DNA of 64,000 nt from Stappia sp. BW2 (GTDB lineage: Bacteria; Pseudomonadota; Alphaproteobacteria; Rhizobiales; Stappiaceae): the NCBI RefSeq assembly GCF_008107695.1, contig NZ_VIRG01000058.1, positions 124,001 to 188,000 on the forward strand, given 5' to 3'. Below are positions 8,571 through 17,368 of this stretch, piece by piece. The position numbers and the translations under genes were made by a program. The notes beneath the pieces were generated by a model. It did not search any database, had not been told where the DNA came from, and saw nothing but the letters and a program-made list of their open reading frames with translations. Each line of letters opens with the position of its first letter. Within the stretch, counting starts at the first letter, position 1.

Positions 8571-8690
8571 GTCTTTGGCAGCTGCTGTCTCGTCATTATC
8601 GCGCGCTGATGCCGGATCACTTCAGGCGTGGGCCGCCCAACACCCGTTTCCTCCAGGACGTCAGAACCACGCATCGTCGAGCCGGACATT

Positions 8691-8708
8691 GGGGTGTGGG
8701 CTCATAAA
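8691..8708 (+). repeat. Recurrent 18-base motif, copy A (GGGGTGTGGGCTCATAAA)
   Basis: Resembles copies at 19392-19410 and 27502-27520, differing at two or three positions. All three lie between genes and in the same orientation. The motif looks like a conserved end of a decayed mobile element, but no transposase fragment is adjacent. Confidence 0.55.
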
Positions 8709-8936
8709 GGGCGACGGCAAGAAAACTCGCCGATGCATGGTTGCAAAGACATTTCTGCCGGCACAGCCGCAATTTGCGCTTCTCACCGCCAGCAAATCGT
8801 TCTTCCATTGCATATAGCAATAACGAAACAGCCCAAAGCTTCACAGGAAATCTGCCGCAGAGAGCGCTTAATCGATTAGATCAGAAATGTAGTCACCGTG
8901 ATATCTGGGTAATACTACTGGTAAGTTATACTAAGG

Positions 8937-8962
8937 TTTTTTAGGGCTTTTTTAGGTTTTTT
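8937..8962. promoter_or_regulatory. Three phased T6 tracts (probable curved DNA)
   Basis: Runs of exactly six T begin at 8937, 8948 and 8957, separated by GGG/AGG-containing spacers, so they recur about once per helical turn. Such phasing gives intrinsic bending. The site ends 47 bases before the HD-GYP start and may assist its promoter. Confidence 0.45.
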
Positions 8963-9009
8963 CTACAATTCTTGTCCTGACCCAAAATTGTTTCAGATGC
9001 CGATTGATC

Positions 9010-10104
9010 ATGATTCAAATCTTAATTGCGGCAGAGGATTTCGGAGCGTTTCCATCGCGATTTGCGAAGATCGCGACCCTCTATCCGACGAAAAGAATTG
9101 GCTTTTCTGAAACCAGTTTTCGGAAGATCAAGCCGCGTTCGCTCCTGCTTCTCGATTTTCTTGATCTTGGGTCTGCCCAAATCGATATCTTGCGGGCTTT
9201 TTCGAAAAGCGGCCAATCCGTCCCGACAATCGGTATTGTCGACATGAACAGCCGGCAAAATTTGCTGCAGGCACGCGAACTCGGATTTTACAATTTACTC
9301 GACCGCGAGGAAAAATTCGCGGCCCTGTTCGAAAAGATACGCGAAGTCGTGGGCGACTACTCCAAACCCACACTCCCCAGCCGGTTTTCGGAAACGATCG
9401 TCAAATCGGTCGAAACAACCAGCATGGGCTTGAACCTTATGTCGGCGGCCGCCCTTTCCGGAGCGCCGTTGCCCACGCGGTTTCTGGCAACCAACGCCCA
9501 GGACATAAGTTCCGCAATCATGACGGACGGTATCGACAATTGGCTCAGTGCGGTCCAGTGCCATCACAGCCATACGTTCTGCCACACGATGATGGTCGCC
9601 GGTCACACCGCTTCGTTTACGCGTTCACTTGGTTATTCCGAGGCAGACCAGGCACTGCTTGGCCTCGGCGCACTGGTCCATGACCTCGGCAAGGTCAAGA
9701 TTCCGCTCTCCATCCTGGACAAGCCGGGCAGGCTGACCAGCGAAGAACGCATACTGGTCAACAAGCACCCGCAATACAGCGAAGAAATTCTTGCAACCCG
9801 GCAGGAACTCCCGAAACAGGTCGTGGAGATGGCCCTGTGGCACCATGAATTTCTGGATGGAAGCGGTTATCCGAACGGCTTGAAGGGAAATCAGATCCCG
9901 CAACCTGTCAGACTGCTGACAATCGCCGACATCTATTCCGCCCTCACCGAAAAACGGGCTTACAAGGAAAGCCTCAGCCCGCGTCAGGCCTTCGCGATCA
10001 TGTTTGAGATGAGTGGCAAACTCGATATGTATCTCCTGCGTAAATTCCGTTCCCTCGTGCTGAGTTCTGACTTCGGCCATGTCCGCCGCAAGGTGCGCGC
10101 CTGA
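9010..10104 (+). CDS. HD-GYP domain protein with receiver-like N-terminus (cyclic-di-GMP phosphodiesterase)
   Basis: Protein of 364 residues; ATG 9010 is preferred to the in-frame TTG at 9004. Residues 1-115 have a receiver-like pattern with a possible acceptor Asp in LLLLDFLDLG, but the usual lysine near the end of the domain is replaced by LLDREE, suggesting a pseudo-receiver. Residues about 170-350 form an HD-GYP domain with full catalytic motifs: HTFCHTMMVAGH, LVHDLGKVKIP, NKHPQYSEEIL, WHHEFLDGSGYPNGL and LLTIADIYSALTEKRAY. Such enzymes linearise cyclic-di-GMP, lowering its level and favouring motility. It sits next to a chemoreceptor gene but behind a terminator, so it is its own unit. 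Confidence 0.9.
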   Translation: MIQILIAAEDFGAFPSRFAKIATLYPTKRIGFSETSFRKIKPRSLLLLDFLDLGSAQIDILRAFSKSGQSVPTIGIVDMNSRQNLLQARELGFYNLLDREEKFAALFEKIREVVGDYSKPTLPSRFSETIVKSVETTSMGLNLMSAAALSGAPLPTRFLATNAQDISSAIMTDGIDNWLSAVQCHHSHTFCHTMMVAGHTASFTRSLGYSEADQALLGLGALVHDLGKVKIPLSILDKPGRLTSEERILVNKHPQYSEEILATRQELPKQVVEMALWHHEFLDGSGYPNGLKGNQIPQPVRLLTIADIYSALTEKRAYKESLSPRQAFAIMFEMSGKLDMYLLRKFRSLVLSSDFGHVRRKVRA

Positions 10105-10154
10105 GAACGGCAGGCGAACGTTTGCAGCCCTGACAACAAAAATCCGGCAACAAA

Positions 10155-10182
10155 AAACCCGGCGCGCGAGCACCGGGTTTTC
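10155..10182. terminator. Bidirectional terminator between HD-GYP and ABC transporter genes
   Basis: AAACCCGG and CCGGGTTT pair around a 10-base loop; T residues follow on the plus strand, and a run of A on the other side gives a T-run for the minus strand. It lies between converging genes ending at 10104 and 10204. Confidence 0.75.
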
Positions 10183-10203
10183 GAGTGCGCTGTGAGATTG
10201 GTC

Positions 10204-11244
10204 TCAGCGTGCCGGAAGCGGAATCCACTCGGCAACAGACACGTCGGCATGCTGGAACTGCGGCATCTTCTGGCCCAGTTCCTCCATGTTCTTGACGTCC
10301 TGTTCGTTGAGGAACTCCTGGGTGATCAGGGTCGGCGGCACAACAACCTGCTTACCCGGATCTTCCCCGGCCAGCATCAAGGCCAGCGTACGCACGCTGA
10401 CTTCGCCAACCACTGCCGGGTTGGTTGCAACCGTTGCCGCCCAGGCGGAGTCCGGTTCGCGCATGGCGGAGATATCGGCCGTGGAAACATCGGCGGAATA
10501 GATATCGATGTCCTGGTTGAGACCGGCTTCGTCAACCGCGATCTTCACGCCCTTTGCGAACTCATCGTAAGGGGCGAAGATGACGCTGATGGTCGGGTTG
10601 GCCTGCAGAACCGAGCGGGCCTGGTTGGCAACCGAATTGGCAATCGGGTTGTCGAGCGTGCCGAACATGGCCGCTTCCGTGATGCCCGGGTTGGAATCCT
10701 TGACTTCCTTCCAAGCGACATCGCGGCGATCCAGCGGCGCAATACCCGGCACATAGACGTAACCGGCGGTAAAGGTATCGCCGTTGTCCTTGATCGCCTG
10801 ATCCAGAGCCAGTTTGCCAAGCAGATAGTCGGACTGCTCGATCTGCGGGATCGCGTCGTTTTCAACGTTGACGTCGAAGGCGACAACCTTGATGCCCGCC
10901 TCGACGGCGCGTTGTGCGGCAGCCTTCATAGATTCGGTCAGGCCGTGCTGAATGATGATGCCGTCGACACCAAGCGCAATGGCCTGGTCGACCATGTCGG
11001 CCTGAAGGGCTGCATCCTGGCGGCTGTCGAGAACGCGCAGATCGACGCCAAGAGCGTCTGCCTGTTTTTCAACGCCCGACAGATAGGACTGGAAGAAGTC
11101 GCCGGTGGATAGGTAACGCACCAGGGCGATCTTGACGTCTTCCGGCTTGTCGAAGGGGGCCGGCATGTCGGCTGCGAAAGCCGCTCCGCCGGAAAGCCCG
11201 ATCCCGGCGGCAACCGCCAACTTCATGAATTCACGTCTCAGCAT
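10204..11244 (-). CDS. Sugar ABC transporter substrate-binding protein (RbsB-like, Tat-type signal)
   Basis: Periplasmic binding protein of 346 residues. The ATG at 11244 follows GGGAGG by seven bases; a longer frame is not needed. The N-terminus LRREFMKLAVAAG has a twin-arginine-like pattern followed by a hydrophobic stretch and cleavage near AFA-AD, so Tat export of the folded protein is likely. The body is a two-lobed peripla_BP_4 fold with motifs such as VDGIIIQHG and VVAFDVNVEN. It is the last gene of a minus-strand operon (ATPase, permease, binding protein) divergent from mtnK. By context it should bind a 5-modified ribose such as methylthioribose or 5-deoxyribose. Confidence 0.9.
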   Translation of the reverse strand: MLRREFMKLAVAAGIGLSGGAAFAADMPAPFDKPEDVKIALVRYLSTGDFFQSYLSGVEKQADALGVDLRVLDSRQDAALQADMVDQAIALGVDGIIIQHGLTESMKAAAQRAVEAGIKVVAFDVNVENDAIPQIEQSDYLLGKLALDQAIKDNGDTFTAGYVYVPGIAPLDRRDVAWKEVKDSNPGITEAAMFGTLDNPIANSVANQARSVLQANPTISVIFAPYDEFAKGVKIAVDEAGLNQDIDIYSADVSTADISAMREPDSAWAATVATNPAVVGEVSVRTLALMLAGEDPGKQVVVPPTLITQEFLNEQDVKNMEELGQKMPQFQHADVSVAEWIPLPAR

Positions 11245-11282
11245 TTGTTTTCCTCCCAATGGAAACGGCGCCATTCAGGGCG

Positions 11283-12311
11283 TCACGCTGTTCTCCGGCC
11301 CCCGCGTCGCGAGGACAGGTAGAATGTGAAGACAAGGGCGGCGACCAGTACGGCGCCCTTGACGAAATCCTGCATGTAGTAAGGGGCGTTCATCATGGTC
11401 AGCCCCTGAAGAAGAATACCCACGAACAGCGCACCTGCGGCCGTGCCGAATGCGTTCGGCCGGGCGGCGCCAAGCACCGCGAACCCGATGAGGGCGGCAG
11501 CCACGCTGTCGAGCAGAAGATTGTTGCCCGAGGCAATGTCCCCACGGCCCAAGCGCGCGGCCAGCAGAATGCCACCGACCGATGCCAGCATGCCGGAAAT
11601 CATGTAGGCAACGATCTTGTAGCGCTGCACGTTGGTGCCCACCAGTTCGGCGGCCCGTTCATTGGATCCGATGGCATACATCAGGCGGCCATGGCGCGTA
11701 TACCCCAGGAACAACCAGATCAGCAGCGCGATCAAAAGGAACACCACCACCGGCACCGGAAGCAGGCGGTCCAGGAACAGATCGAAGCGGTGCCGGCCAA
11801 GCCACAGGAATGCCGCGGAGAAGGTTCCTTCCGCAACGCCGCCGTCGCCCAGGCTCATCCCGGTCGCAATCGAATTGCCCTGGGTCGGAATGCGCTGCAA
11901 TCCGATCAGCAGGAACATCATGCCAAGCGTTGCCAGAAGATCCGGGACGCGCATCTTCACGATCAGGAAGCCGTTGATCAGGCCGACAACCGCACCCATA
12001 ACCAGGCAAAGAACGACAGCCACAAAGGCGGATTGCTCCAGCACCACCATGGAATAGGCCGACAGCATCAAGGCCGATGTTGCGACCGAACCGATGGACA
12101 GGTCGAACCCGCCCACTACCAGCGTACAGGTGACCCCGAGCGCCAGGATGCCGGTAATGGCAACCGACTGCAGAATGAAGACCGCCGAGCGCGGGCTGGC
12201 AAAGCCGCTGGCATAGAGACTGAAGAAAAGGGCCAGTCCGCCGAGCAGGACGAGGAAGCCGTAGCGGATGGCAAGTTCGAGCGGGGTCTTGTTCATTGTT
12301 CCGGTATTCAT
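11283..12311 (-). CDS. Sugar ABC transporter permease (RbsC-like)
   Basis: Inner-membrane protein of 342 residues with about nine or ten hydrophobic helices and the BPD_transp_2 pattern, for example TCTLVVGGFDLSIGSVA and the cytoplasmic loop YAIGSNERAAELVGTNV that contacts the ATPase. Its start ATGA overlaps the stop of the ATPase gene by four bases, showing translational coupling. The binding-protein gene starts 38 bases after its stop. Together the three genes make a complete ribose-type importer. Confidence 0.93.
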   Translation of the reverse strand: MNTGTMNKTPLELAIRYGFLVLLGGLALFFSLYASGFASPRSAVFILQSVAITGILALGVTCTLVVGGFDLSIGSVATSALMLSAYSMVVLEQSAFVAVVLCLVMGAVVGLINGFLIVKMRVPDLLATLGMMFLLIGLQRIPTQGNSIATGMSLGDGGVAEGTFSAAFLWLGRHRFDLFLDRLLPVPVVVFLLIALLIWLFLGYTRHGRLMYAIGSNERAAELVGTNVQRYKIVAYMISGMLASVGGILLAARLGRGDIASGNNLLLDSVAAALIGFAVLGAARPNAFGTAAGALFVGILLQGLTMMNAPYYMQDFVKGAVLVAALVFTFYLSSRRGGRRTA

Positions 12312-13846
12312 ACTGCCATTGCCTGCGTTGCCGCCTCGCGCTGTCCCTGCCCGTTTGCCGGTCCGGAGACATCCGCGACCAGACGGTTAAGGTCGACGTT
12401 CTTGTTGATGTATTCGCCGACAATCGCAGCCTCGTGCATGACGACGATGCGGTCGGCGATTTCCAGGGCCTCATCGATTTCCGCCACGAAGACGAGCGTC
12501 GTTCGCCCCTTTGCGGTTTGCCGGATGTAATGACCGATGTCCCGCCGGGCGCCGATATCGACACCCTGGAAAGGTTCGTCCAGCAGCAGGACGCGGCTCG
12601 CCTGCAGCAGCCAGCGGCCGATCATGACCTTCTGCTGGTTGCCGCCCGACAGGGTGTTGATGCCGTCGCTGTTGCCCTGACAGACGATGCCGATCTTGCC
12701 GATCATCTCATCCGCGGCCCGGCGCTGACCGCGTTCGCTCAGGAAAGAAAACCGGCTGAACGCCCCCAGGAAAGGCAACGTCATGTTGTTGGCAATGTCG
12801 AAGTCCGGCACCACCGCATTCACGCTGCGGTCCTTGGGTGACATGAAGACACCCTTGGAGACGGCGTCTTCCGCGCTTTTGGGTGTGTAGGCCTTGCCGT
12901 CCAGCCGCAAGCTGCCGCCGGCCGGTTTTGCCAGACCAAAAAGCACTTCCGCGAGTTCCGTGGTGCCACTGCCGAGCAGACCCGTCAGGGCAACCACTTC
13001 GCCTTCGCGGGCGGTCAGCTCGATCTGCGGGCCGTTTTCGAAAAGACGAACGCGGTCGACTTCCAGGATCGGATCCCCGCCCGTGACCGGGTCGATGTCC
13101 ACCTCGGTCATCTGATGGCCAAGCATGGCGTTGACCGCACCGACATAGTCCAGCGGCTCTGTCTCAAACAGGCCGGAGATCGCCCCATCGCGCATGGAAA
13201 CGATCCGATCCGCCACGCGGCGAATGTCCGACATGCGGTGGGAAATATAGAGAACGGCAACCCCTTCAGCACGCAGCCGGTCGATCAGCGCAAAAAGTCG
13301 ATCGGCTTCGGAAGCCGACAGGGAAGAGGTCGGTTCGTCCAGAATGAGCAACTTCGGCGACCGGGCCATGGCACGGGCGATTGCGATCATCTGACGGTCG
13401 GCGACCTCCAGGTCCGCAACACGGGTGCGCACATCCATCGACAGGCCCATGCTTTCGGCGACCTTGCGAGCCTGCCGACGCAGTTTCCTGTCGTTGACGA
13501 AAAAATCAGCGCCCGGTTCGGTGAGCAGATCAAGCGTCAGGTTGGTGGCGACATCGAGATCCGGAATGACACCGTCATCAATGGACTGGTGCACGGTCAC
13601 GACGCCCTTGGAGATGGCATCGGCCGCATCGAGAGGCTTGAAGGGCGCACCGGCCAGCTCGATCTCGCCAGCATCGGCAAAATGATAGCCGCACAGGACT
13701 TTCACAAGCGTCGACTTGCCGGCGCCGTTGGCTCCCATCAGCGCCGTGACTTTGCCGGCACGCAGCTCCAGATCGATCCCCCGAAGCACGTGGTTACGCC
13801 CGAAGGACTTTTCCAAGCCGCTCAATTTACAGGTGACGTTTGACAC
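12308..13846 (-). CDS. Sugar ABC transporter ATP-binding protein (RbsA-like, two ATPase domains)
   Basis: Protein of 512 residues with two nucleotide-binding domains. The first has Walker A GANGAGKST, a degenerate signature LEVADRQM and Walker B LLILDEPTSSL; the second has the usual degenerate Walker A GLLGSGTTE, the signature LSGGNQQK and Walker B VLLLDEPFQGVD. This asymmetry is normal in the RbsA/MglA group. The start is taken as GTG 13846, five bases after GGGAGG; the frame extends further upstream without a better site. It heads the importer operon, and its promoter region is shared with divergent mtnK. Confidence 0.93.
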   Translation of the reverse strand: MSNVTCKLSGLEKSFGRNHVLRGIDLELRAGKVTALMGANGAGKSTLVKVLCGYHFADAGEIELAGAPFKPLDAADAISKGVVTVHQSIDDGVIPDLDVATNLTLDLLTEPGADFFVNDRKLRRQARKVAESMGLSMDVRTRVADLEVADRQMIAIARAMARSPKLLILDEPTSSLSASEADRLFALIDRLRAEGVAVLYISHRMSDIRRVADRIVSMRDGAISGLFETEPLDYVGAVNAMLGHQMTEVDIDPVTGGDPILEVDRVRLFENGPQIELTAREGEVVALTGLLGSGTTELAEVLFGLAKPAGGSLRLDGKAYTPKSAEDAVSKGVFMSPKDRSVNAVVPDFDIANNMTLPFLGAFSRFSFLSERGQRRAADEMIGKIGIVCQGNSDGINTLSGGNQQKVMIGRWLLQASRVLLLDEPFQGVDIGARRDIGHYIRQTAKGRTTLVFVAEIDEALEIADRIVVMHEAAIVGEYINKNVDLNRLVADVSGPANGQGQREAATQAMAV

Positions 13847-13909
13847 CTTTCCTCCCGATGTTTGGCGAGTTCCTCCCCCGCTTCTCATCGTTACAGCACG
13901 CTAAATAGG

Positions 13910-13922
13910 CAGTTGTCAACTG
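13910..13922. promoter_or_regulatory. Perfect palindrome CAGTTG-T-CAACTG (operator candidate)
   Basis: A 6-bp perfect inverted repeat with one central base lies in the 137-base gap between the divergent ABC importer and mtnK operons, directly upstream of the mtnK -35 box. It is a good candidate site for the SorC-family regulator encoded in the mtnK operon, controlling both directions. Confidence 0.6.
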
Positions 13923-13924
13923 TA

Positions 13925-13952
13925 TTGACTTTTGAATAATCTTGATCATTAT
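13925..13952 (+). promoter_or_regulatory. Sigma-70-type promoter for the mtnK operon
   Basis: TTGACT (13925-13930) and CATTAT (13947-13952) are spaced by 16 bases, about 30 bases before the mtnK start. GGGAGGAA ahead of ATG 13984 is its ribosome-binding site. An imperfect repeat ATAAT-7-ATTAT overlaps the -10 region and could also be a regulator contact. Confidence 0.55.
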
Positions 13953-13983
13953 CGGGGCCAAATAGGGAGGAACAAGACCCAAG

Positions 13984-15246
13984 ATGAGTACCCCAGACCT
14001 CTATCGGCCCCTGACGCCGGAAACCCTCGGCGAGAGACTTTCCGGGATTTCCGCAGTCGCGGACAGGATCGGAGCAGACCCGTCTGACTGGACCGTTCGC
14101 GAAGTGGGCGACGGCAACCTGAACCTCGTCTTTATCGTCGATGGGCCGAAGGGCACCGTCATCGTCAAGCAGGCCCTGCCCTACGTTCGTCTGGTCGGCG
14201 ACAGTTGGCCGCTGCCGCTTTACCGCGCGCTTTACGAGAACCACGCCCTGGTGCGCCAGGCTGCCCGCGATCCAGGCGCGGTGCCGGAGGTCTATTACTT
14301 CGACGAAGACCAGGCGCTGATCGTCATGGAATACCTCTCGCCTCACAAGATCCTGCGACGCAAGCTGATCGACGGCGAAAAAGTCGCCGGGCTCGGCACC
14401 TTCCTGGGCACCTTCTGTGCCCGCACGGCGTTTCGCGGCTCGGAGCTCTCCATGAAGAGCGCCGACAAGAAGGCTGATGTCAGCCTGTTCGCCGGCAACG
14501 TGGAAATCCCTGCGATCACGGAGGCGCTTGTCTTCACCGACCCTTATTACGCGGCAAAGATGAACCACCACACGGAAGGCCTCGACCCCGTGGTGGCAGA
14601 TCTGCGCGCCAACACGGACCTGAAGGCCAGGGTGCAGCGCCTTTTGATGAAATTCGCCTCCAACTCTGAAACCATGGTGCATGGCGACCTGCACAGCGGC
14701 TCCATCATGTCCACGGACAGCGACAGCCGCGTTATTGATCCGGAATTCGTGCAATACGGCCCGCTGGGTTTCGACATCGGCATGCTGACGGCCAACTTCC
14801 TGATGGCCTATTTCAGCCAGCCTGCTCACCGCAGCGCGCAGAGCGTTGACGACTTCCAGGACTGGATCCTGTCGGTCATCACCGAAACCTTCTCCACCTT
14901 CGAGACCGAGTTCACGCACCTGTGGAACACCGAACGCACCGGCATGCTTTATCCGGCCGCGCTGTTCGAGGATCAGGGGCAGGCGTCCGATTTTGCCTGT
15001 GCCGGTCTCCTTGAGGAAATCCGGACCGAAGCCATGGGTTACTGCGGCATCGAGATGCACCGCCGCACCCTGTCGCTCGCCCATAATGCCGATTTCGAGG
15101 ACATAAAGGACGAGCAACTGAAGCGCCGCCTTGAAACGCGTAACCTGCTCATGGGCGCCGACCTCATCCTGTCGCCTGAGAGTTACGCCTCGGCTGATGC
15201 GCTTGTGAAGCTTGCGCGCCAATTCAACAAGAAGGACATCCCATGA
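13984..15246 (+). CDS. mtnK: S-methyl-5-thioribose kinase (MtnK type)
   Basis: Cytoplasmic kinase of 420 residues with an aminoglycoside-phosphotransferase fold, the usual MtnK length. Visible motifs are [13 protein letters not shown] (ATP-binding loop), [11 protein letters not shown] (ATP-binding lysine), [11 protein letters not shown] (catalytic Asp) and [17 protein letters not shown] (metal-binding Asp and the substrate side). It phosphorylates methylthioribose at C1; related enzymes accept 5-deoxyribose. The stop overlaps mtnA by four bases. No mtnB/C/D genes are present; a class II aldolase is, pointing to the DHAP-forming route instead of the classical methionine salvage cycle. Confidence 0.93.
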   Translation: MSTPDLYRPLTPETLGERLSGISAVADRIGADPSDWTVREVGDGNLNLVFIVDGPKGTVIVKQALPYVRLVGDSWPLPLYRALYENHALVRQAARDPGAVPEVYYFDEDQALIVMEYLSPHKILRRKLIDGEKVAGLGTFLGTFCARTAFRGSELSMKSADKKADVSLFAGNVEIPAITEALVFTDPYYAAKMNHHTEGLDPVVADLRANTDLKARVQRLLMKFASNSETMVHGDLHSGSIMSTDSDSRVIDPEFVQYGPLGFDIGMLTANFLMAYFSQPAHRSAQSVDDFQDWILSVITETFSTFETEFTHLWNTERTGMLYPAALFEDQGQASDFACAGLLEEIRTEAMGYCGIEMHRRTLSLAHNADFEDIKDEQLKRRLETRNLLMGADLILSPESYASADALVKLARQFNKKDIP

Positions 15247-16352
15247 AGGTCAACGGCACTCATTACCGCTCGCTCTGGTGGGATGACGACAAGGCTGCCC
15301 TGCAGATCATCGATCAGCGCTGGCTGCCGCATGAATTCCGCGTTCAGCAGGTCGACACGCTCCAGGACTTTGCCGAAGCCATCGTGGAAATGCGCGTGCG
15401 CGGCGCACCGCTGATCGGCGCTACCGCCGCCTACGGCATGGCGCTCGCCGCGAAGATCGATCCATCCAACGCCCATCTGGACAAGGCCTGGGAATATCTC
15501 GACAAGACACGGCCGACAGCCATCAACCTGCGTTGGGCGCTCAACCGTTGCCGCGCGCATCTGCTGCCCCTGCCCGAGGCGGACCGGTCGGAAGCCGCTC
15601 TGAAACTGGCGCACGAGATCTCCGACGAAGACGTCGGCATCAACCACAACATCGGCCAGAACGGCCTGGAAATCATCCGCAAGATTGCAGCGGGCAAGAA
15701 GGATGGCGAGCCCGTCCGCATTCTGACCCATTGCAACGCCGGCTGGATCGCCACAGTCGACTGGGGCACGGCCACAAGCCCGATGTACCAGGCTTATGAT
15801 GCCGGCATTCCGATCCATGTCTGGGTGGACGAGACCCGCCCACGCAACCAGGGCGCCCTCACTTCCTGGGAGTTGGGCAGCCACGGCATCCCGCACACTT
15901 ACATCACCGACAACGCCGGCGGCCATCTGATGCAGCACGGCCTTGTCGACCTTGTCATCGTCGGCACGGACCGCACCACCCGCCGGGGCGACGTCTGCAA
16001 CAAGATCGGCACCTATCTGAAGGCACTGGCCGCCAAGGCCAACAACGTGCCTTTCTACGTTGCCCTGCCATCCCCCACAATCGACTGGACGGTGGATGAC
16101 GGCGTTGCCGAAATTCCGATCGAGGAACGCCAGGAGCGTGAAGTCACGCATATCCAGGGCTTGACCGACGACGGCAAGATCGGCGTCGTGCAGGTGACAC
16201 CGACCGGTACACCGGGCGGCAACCCCGCCTTCGACGTTACGCCGAACCACCTCATCACCGGCCTGATCACCGAACGCGGCGTTTGCGAGGCCAGCACCGA
16301 AGGCCTGGCCGCCCTGTTCCCGGATCTCAGCGGGATTGCCAAAAGCGCATGA
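15243..16352 (+). CDS. mtnA: S-methyl-5-thioribose-1-phosphate isomerase (MtnA type)
   Basis: Protein of 369 residues that isomerises (methylthio/deoxy)ribose-1-phosphate to the ribulose-1-phosphate. The catalytic cysteine is in [10 protein letters not shown] and the catalytic aspartate in [20 protein letters not shown]; the [16 protein letters not shown] segment is also typical. It belongs to the eIF2B-like fold. The gene overlaps both neighbours by four bases (ATGA), so mtnK, mtnA and the SorC gene are translationally coupled. Confidence 0.95.
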   Translation: MKVNGTHYRSLWWDDDKAALQIIDQRWLPHEFRVQQVDTLQDFAEAIVEMRVRGAPLIGATAAYGMALAAKIDPSNAHLDKAWEYLDKTRPTAINLRWALNRCRAHLLPLPEADRSEAALKLAHEISDEDVGINHNIGQNGLEIIRKIAAGKKDGEPVRILTHCNAGWIATVDWGTATSPMYQAYDAGIPIHVWVDETRPRNQGALTSWELGSHGIPHTYITDNAGGHLMQHGLVDLVIVGTDRTTRRGDVCNKIGTYLKALAAKANNVPFYVALPSPTIDWTVDDGVAEIPIEERQEREVTHIQGLTDDGKIGVVQVTPTGTPGGNPAFDVTPNHLITGLITERGVCEASTEGLAALFPDLSGIAKSA

Positions 16353-17368
16353 GCCCGGGCCCGAGCAGCTCCCGACCTTCCGGCACCAAGGCCGCGACAC
16401 CAGCCGCGGCCAGCAAGGCACGCAGTCAGGACGATGGCATCATTGAGGTGACCTGGTGCTACTATCAGGAAGGCATGAACCAGAACGAGATTGCCGAACG
16501 TCTCGGCATCTCGCGGGCAACGGTCGTCAACTATCTGTCCGAAGCGCGAAAGCGCGACTATGTCCGCATCACGCTGGATACGGACATCTTCCGCAATCAT
16601 GATCTGGCCCGTCGTCTGGTCGACCGCTTCGGTTTGCAGGACGCCATTGTCGTTCCATCCTCTTCCGCCGGCGCCGACCAGTCGCTCGACCGGGTAACCC
16701 GCGTGGTGGCCGACTGGCTGCCCGGTCTTCTGCAACCGGGCGACCGGCTTGGCGTTGCCTGGGGCGAAACAGTCTACCGGGTGGCAGAAGCCGCCCCACG
16801 GGTGACGGTTCCGGACCTGACCGTGGTTCAGCTTGTCGGCTCGCGCCCCGCAGCCCTCGGCTTTGCCGCGGAAACCTGTTCGGCGACACTTGCCCGCCGT
16901 TATGGCGCACACTGCGTCAACCTTCATGTGCCGCTGCTGCTCTCCAACCGGGCGCTGGTCGAAGAATTGAAACAGGAACCGGTCATCCGCATGCAGCTGG
17001 ATGCGGTAGCCGACTGCAACAAGACCATTTTCGCCTGCGGTACCTGCACGGCGGACAGCCACGTCGTCCATACCGGCCTGCTCGATACCTCCGACATCGA
17101 CCCTTGCGCGGAACGCGGTGCCATCGGCGTCATCTGCGGTCGCCTGATCGACCAGGACGGCAACGGCCTCAACCGGGAAATCGAGGACCGGATGATCGCC
17201 GTGACGCTGGACCAGATGCGCGGCAAGGACATGGGGCTGCTGGTCGGCTCCGGCCCGGACCGTGCCAGACCCATGCTGGCAGCTTTGCGCGGCGGATACG
17301 CCACCCACATCGCCACCTGCTCGGAAACGGCGATCGAAATGCTCAATCTGACGGAAAACAATGCTTAA
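16349..17368 (+). CDS. SorC/DeoR-type sugar-responsive transcriptional regulator
   Basis: Protein of 339 residues. ATG 16349 overlaps the mtnA stop; the frame extends upstream but only as shadow. Residues about 30-75 are a helix-turn-helix ([26 protein letters not shown]) and about 85-335 the sugar-phosphate-sensing SorC domain, with [14 protein letters not shown] and [13 protein letters not shown]. Members are usually relieved or activated by a phosphosugar intermediate of the pathway they control. Here that would be a methylthio- or deoxyribulose phosphate, and the likely target is the palindrome at 13910-13922. Confidence 0.9.
   Translation: MSPGPSSSRPSGTKAATPAAASKARSQDDGIIEVTWCYYQEGMNQNEIAERLGISRATVVNYLSEARKRDYVRITLDTDIFRNHDLARRLVDRFGLQDAIVVPSSSAGADQSLDRVTRVVADWLPGLLQPGDRLGVAWGETVYRVAEAAPRVTVPDLTVVQLVGSRPAALGFAAETCSATLARRYGAHCVNLHVPLLLSNRALVEELKQEPVIRMQLDAVADCNKTIFACGTCTADSHVVHTGLLDTSDIDPCAERGAIGVICGRLIDQDGNGLNREIEDRMIAVTLDQMRGKDMGLLVGSGPDRARPMLAALRGGYATHIATCSETAIEMLNLTENNA

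Larger units (their letters stand above)
8571..9009. other. Intergenic region upstream of the HD-GYP gene
   Basis: About 440 bases with no supported gene. It carries one copy of the recurrent GGGGTGTGGGCTCATAAA motif (8691-8708) and then turns AT-rich, ending in three phased T-tracts (8937-8962) shortly before the next start. Small frames at 8569-8879 and on the opposite strand have no supporting features. Confidence 0.55.
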
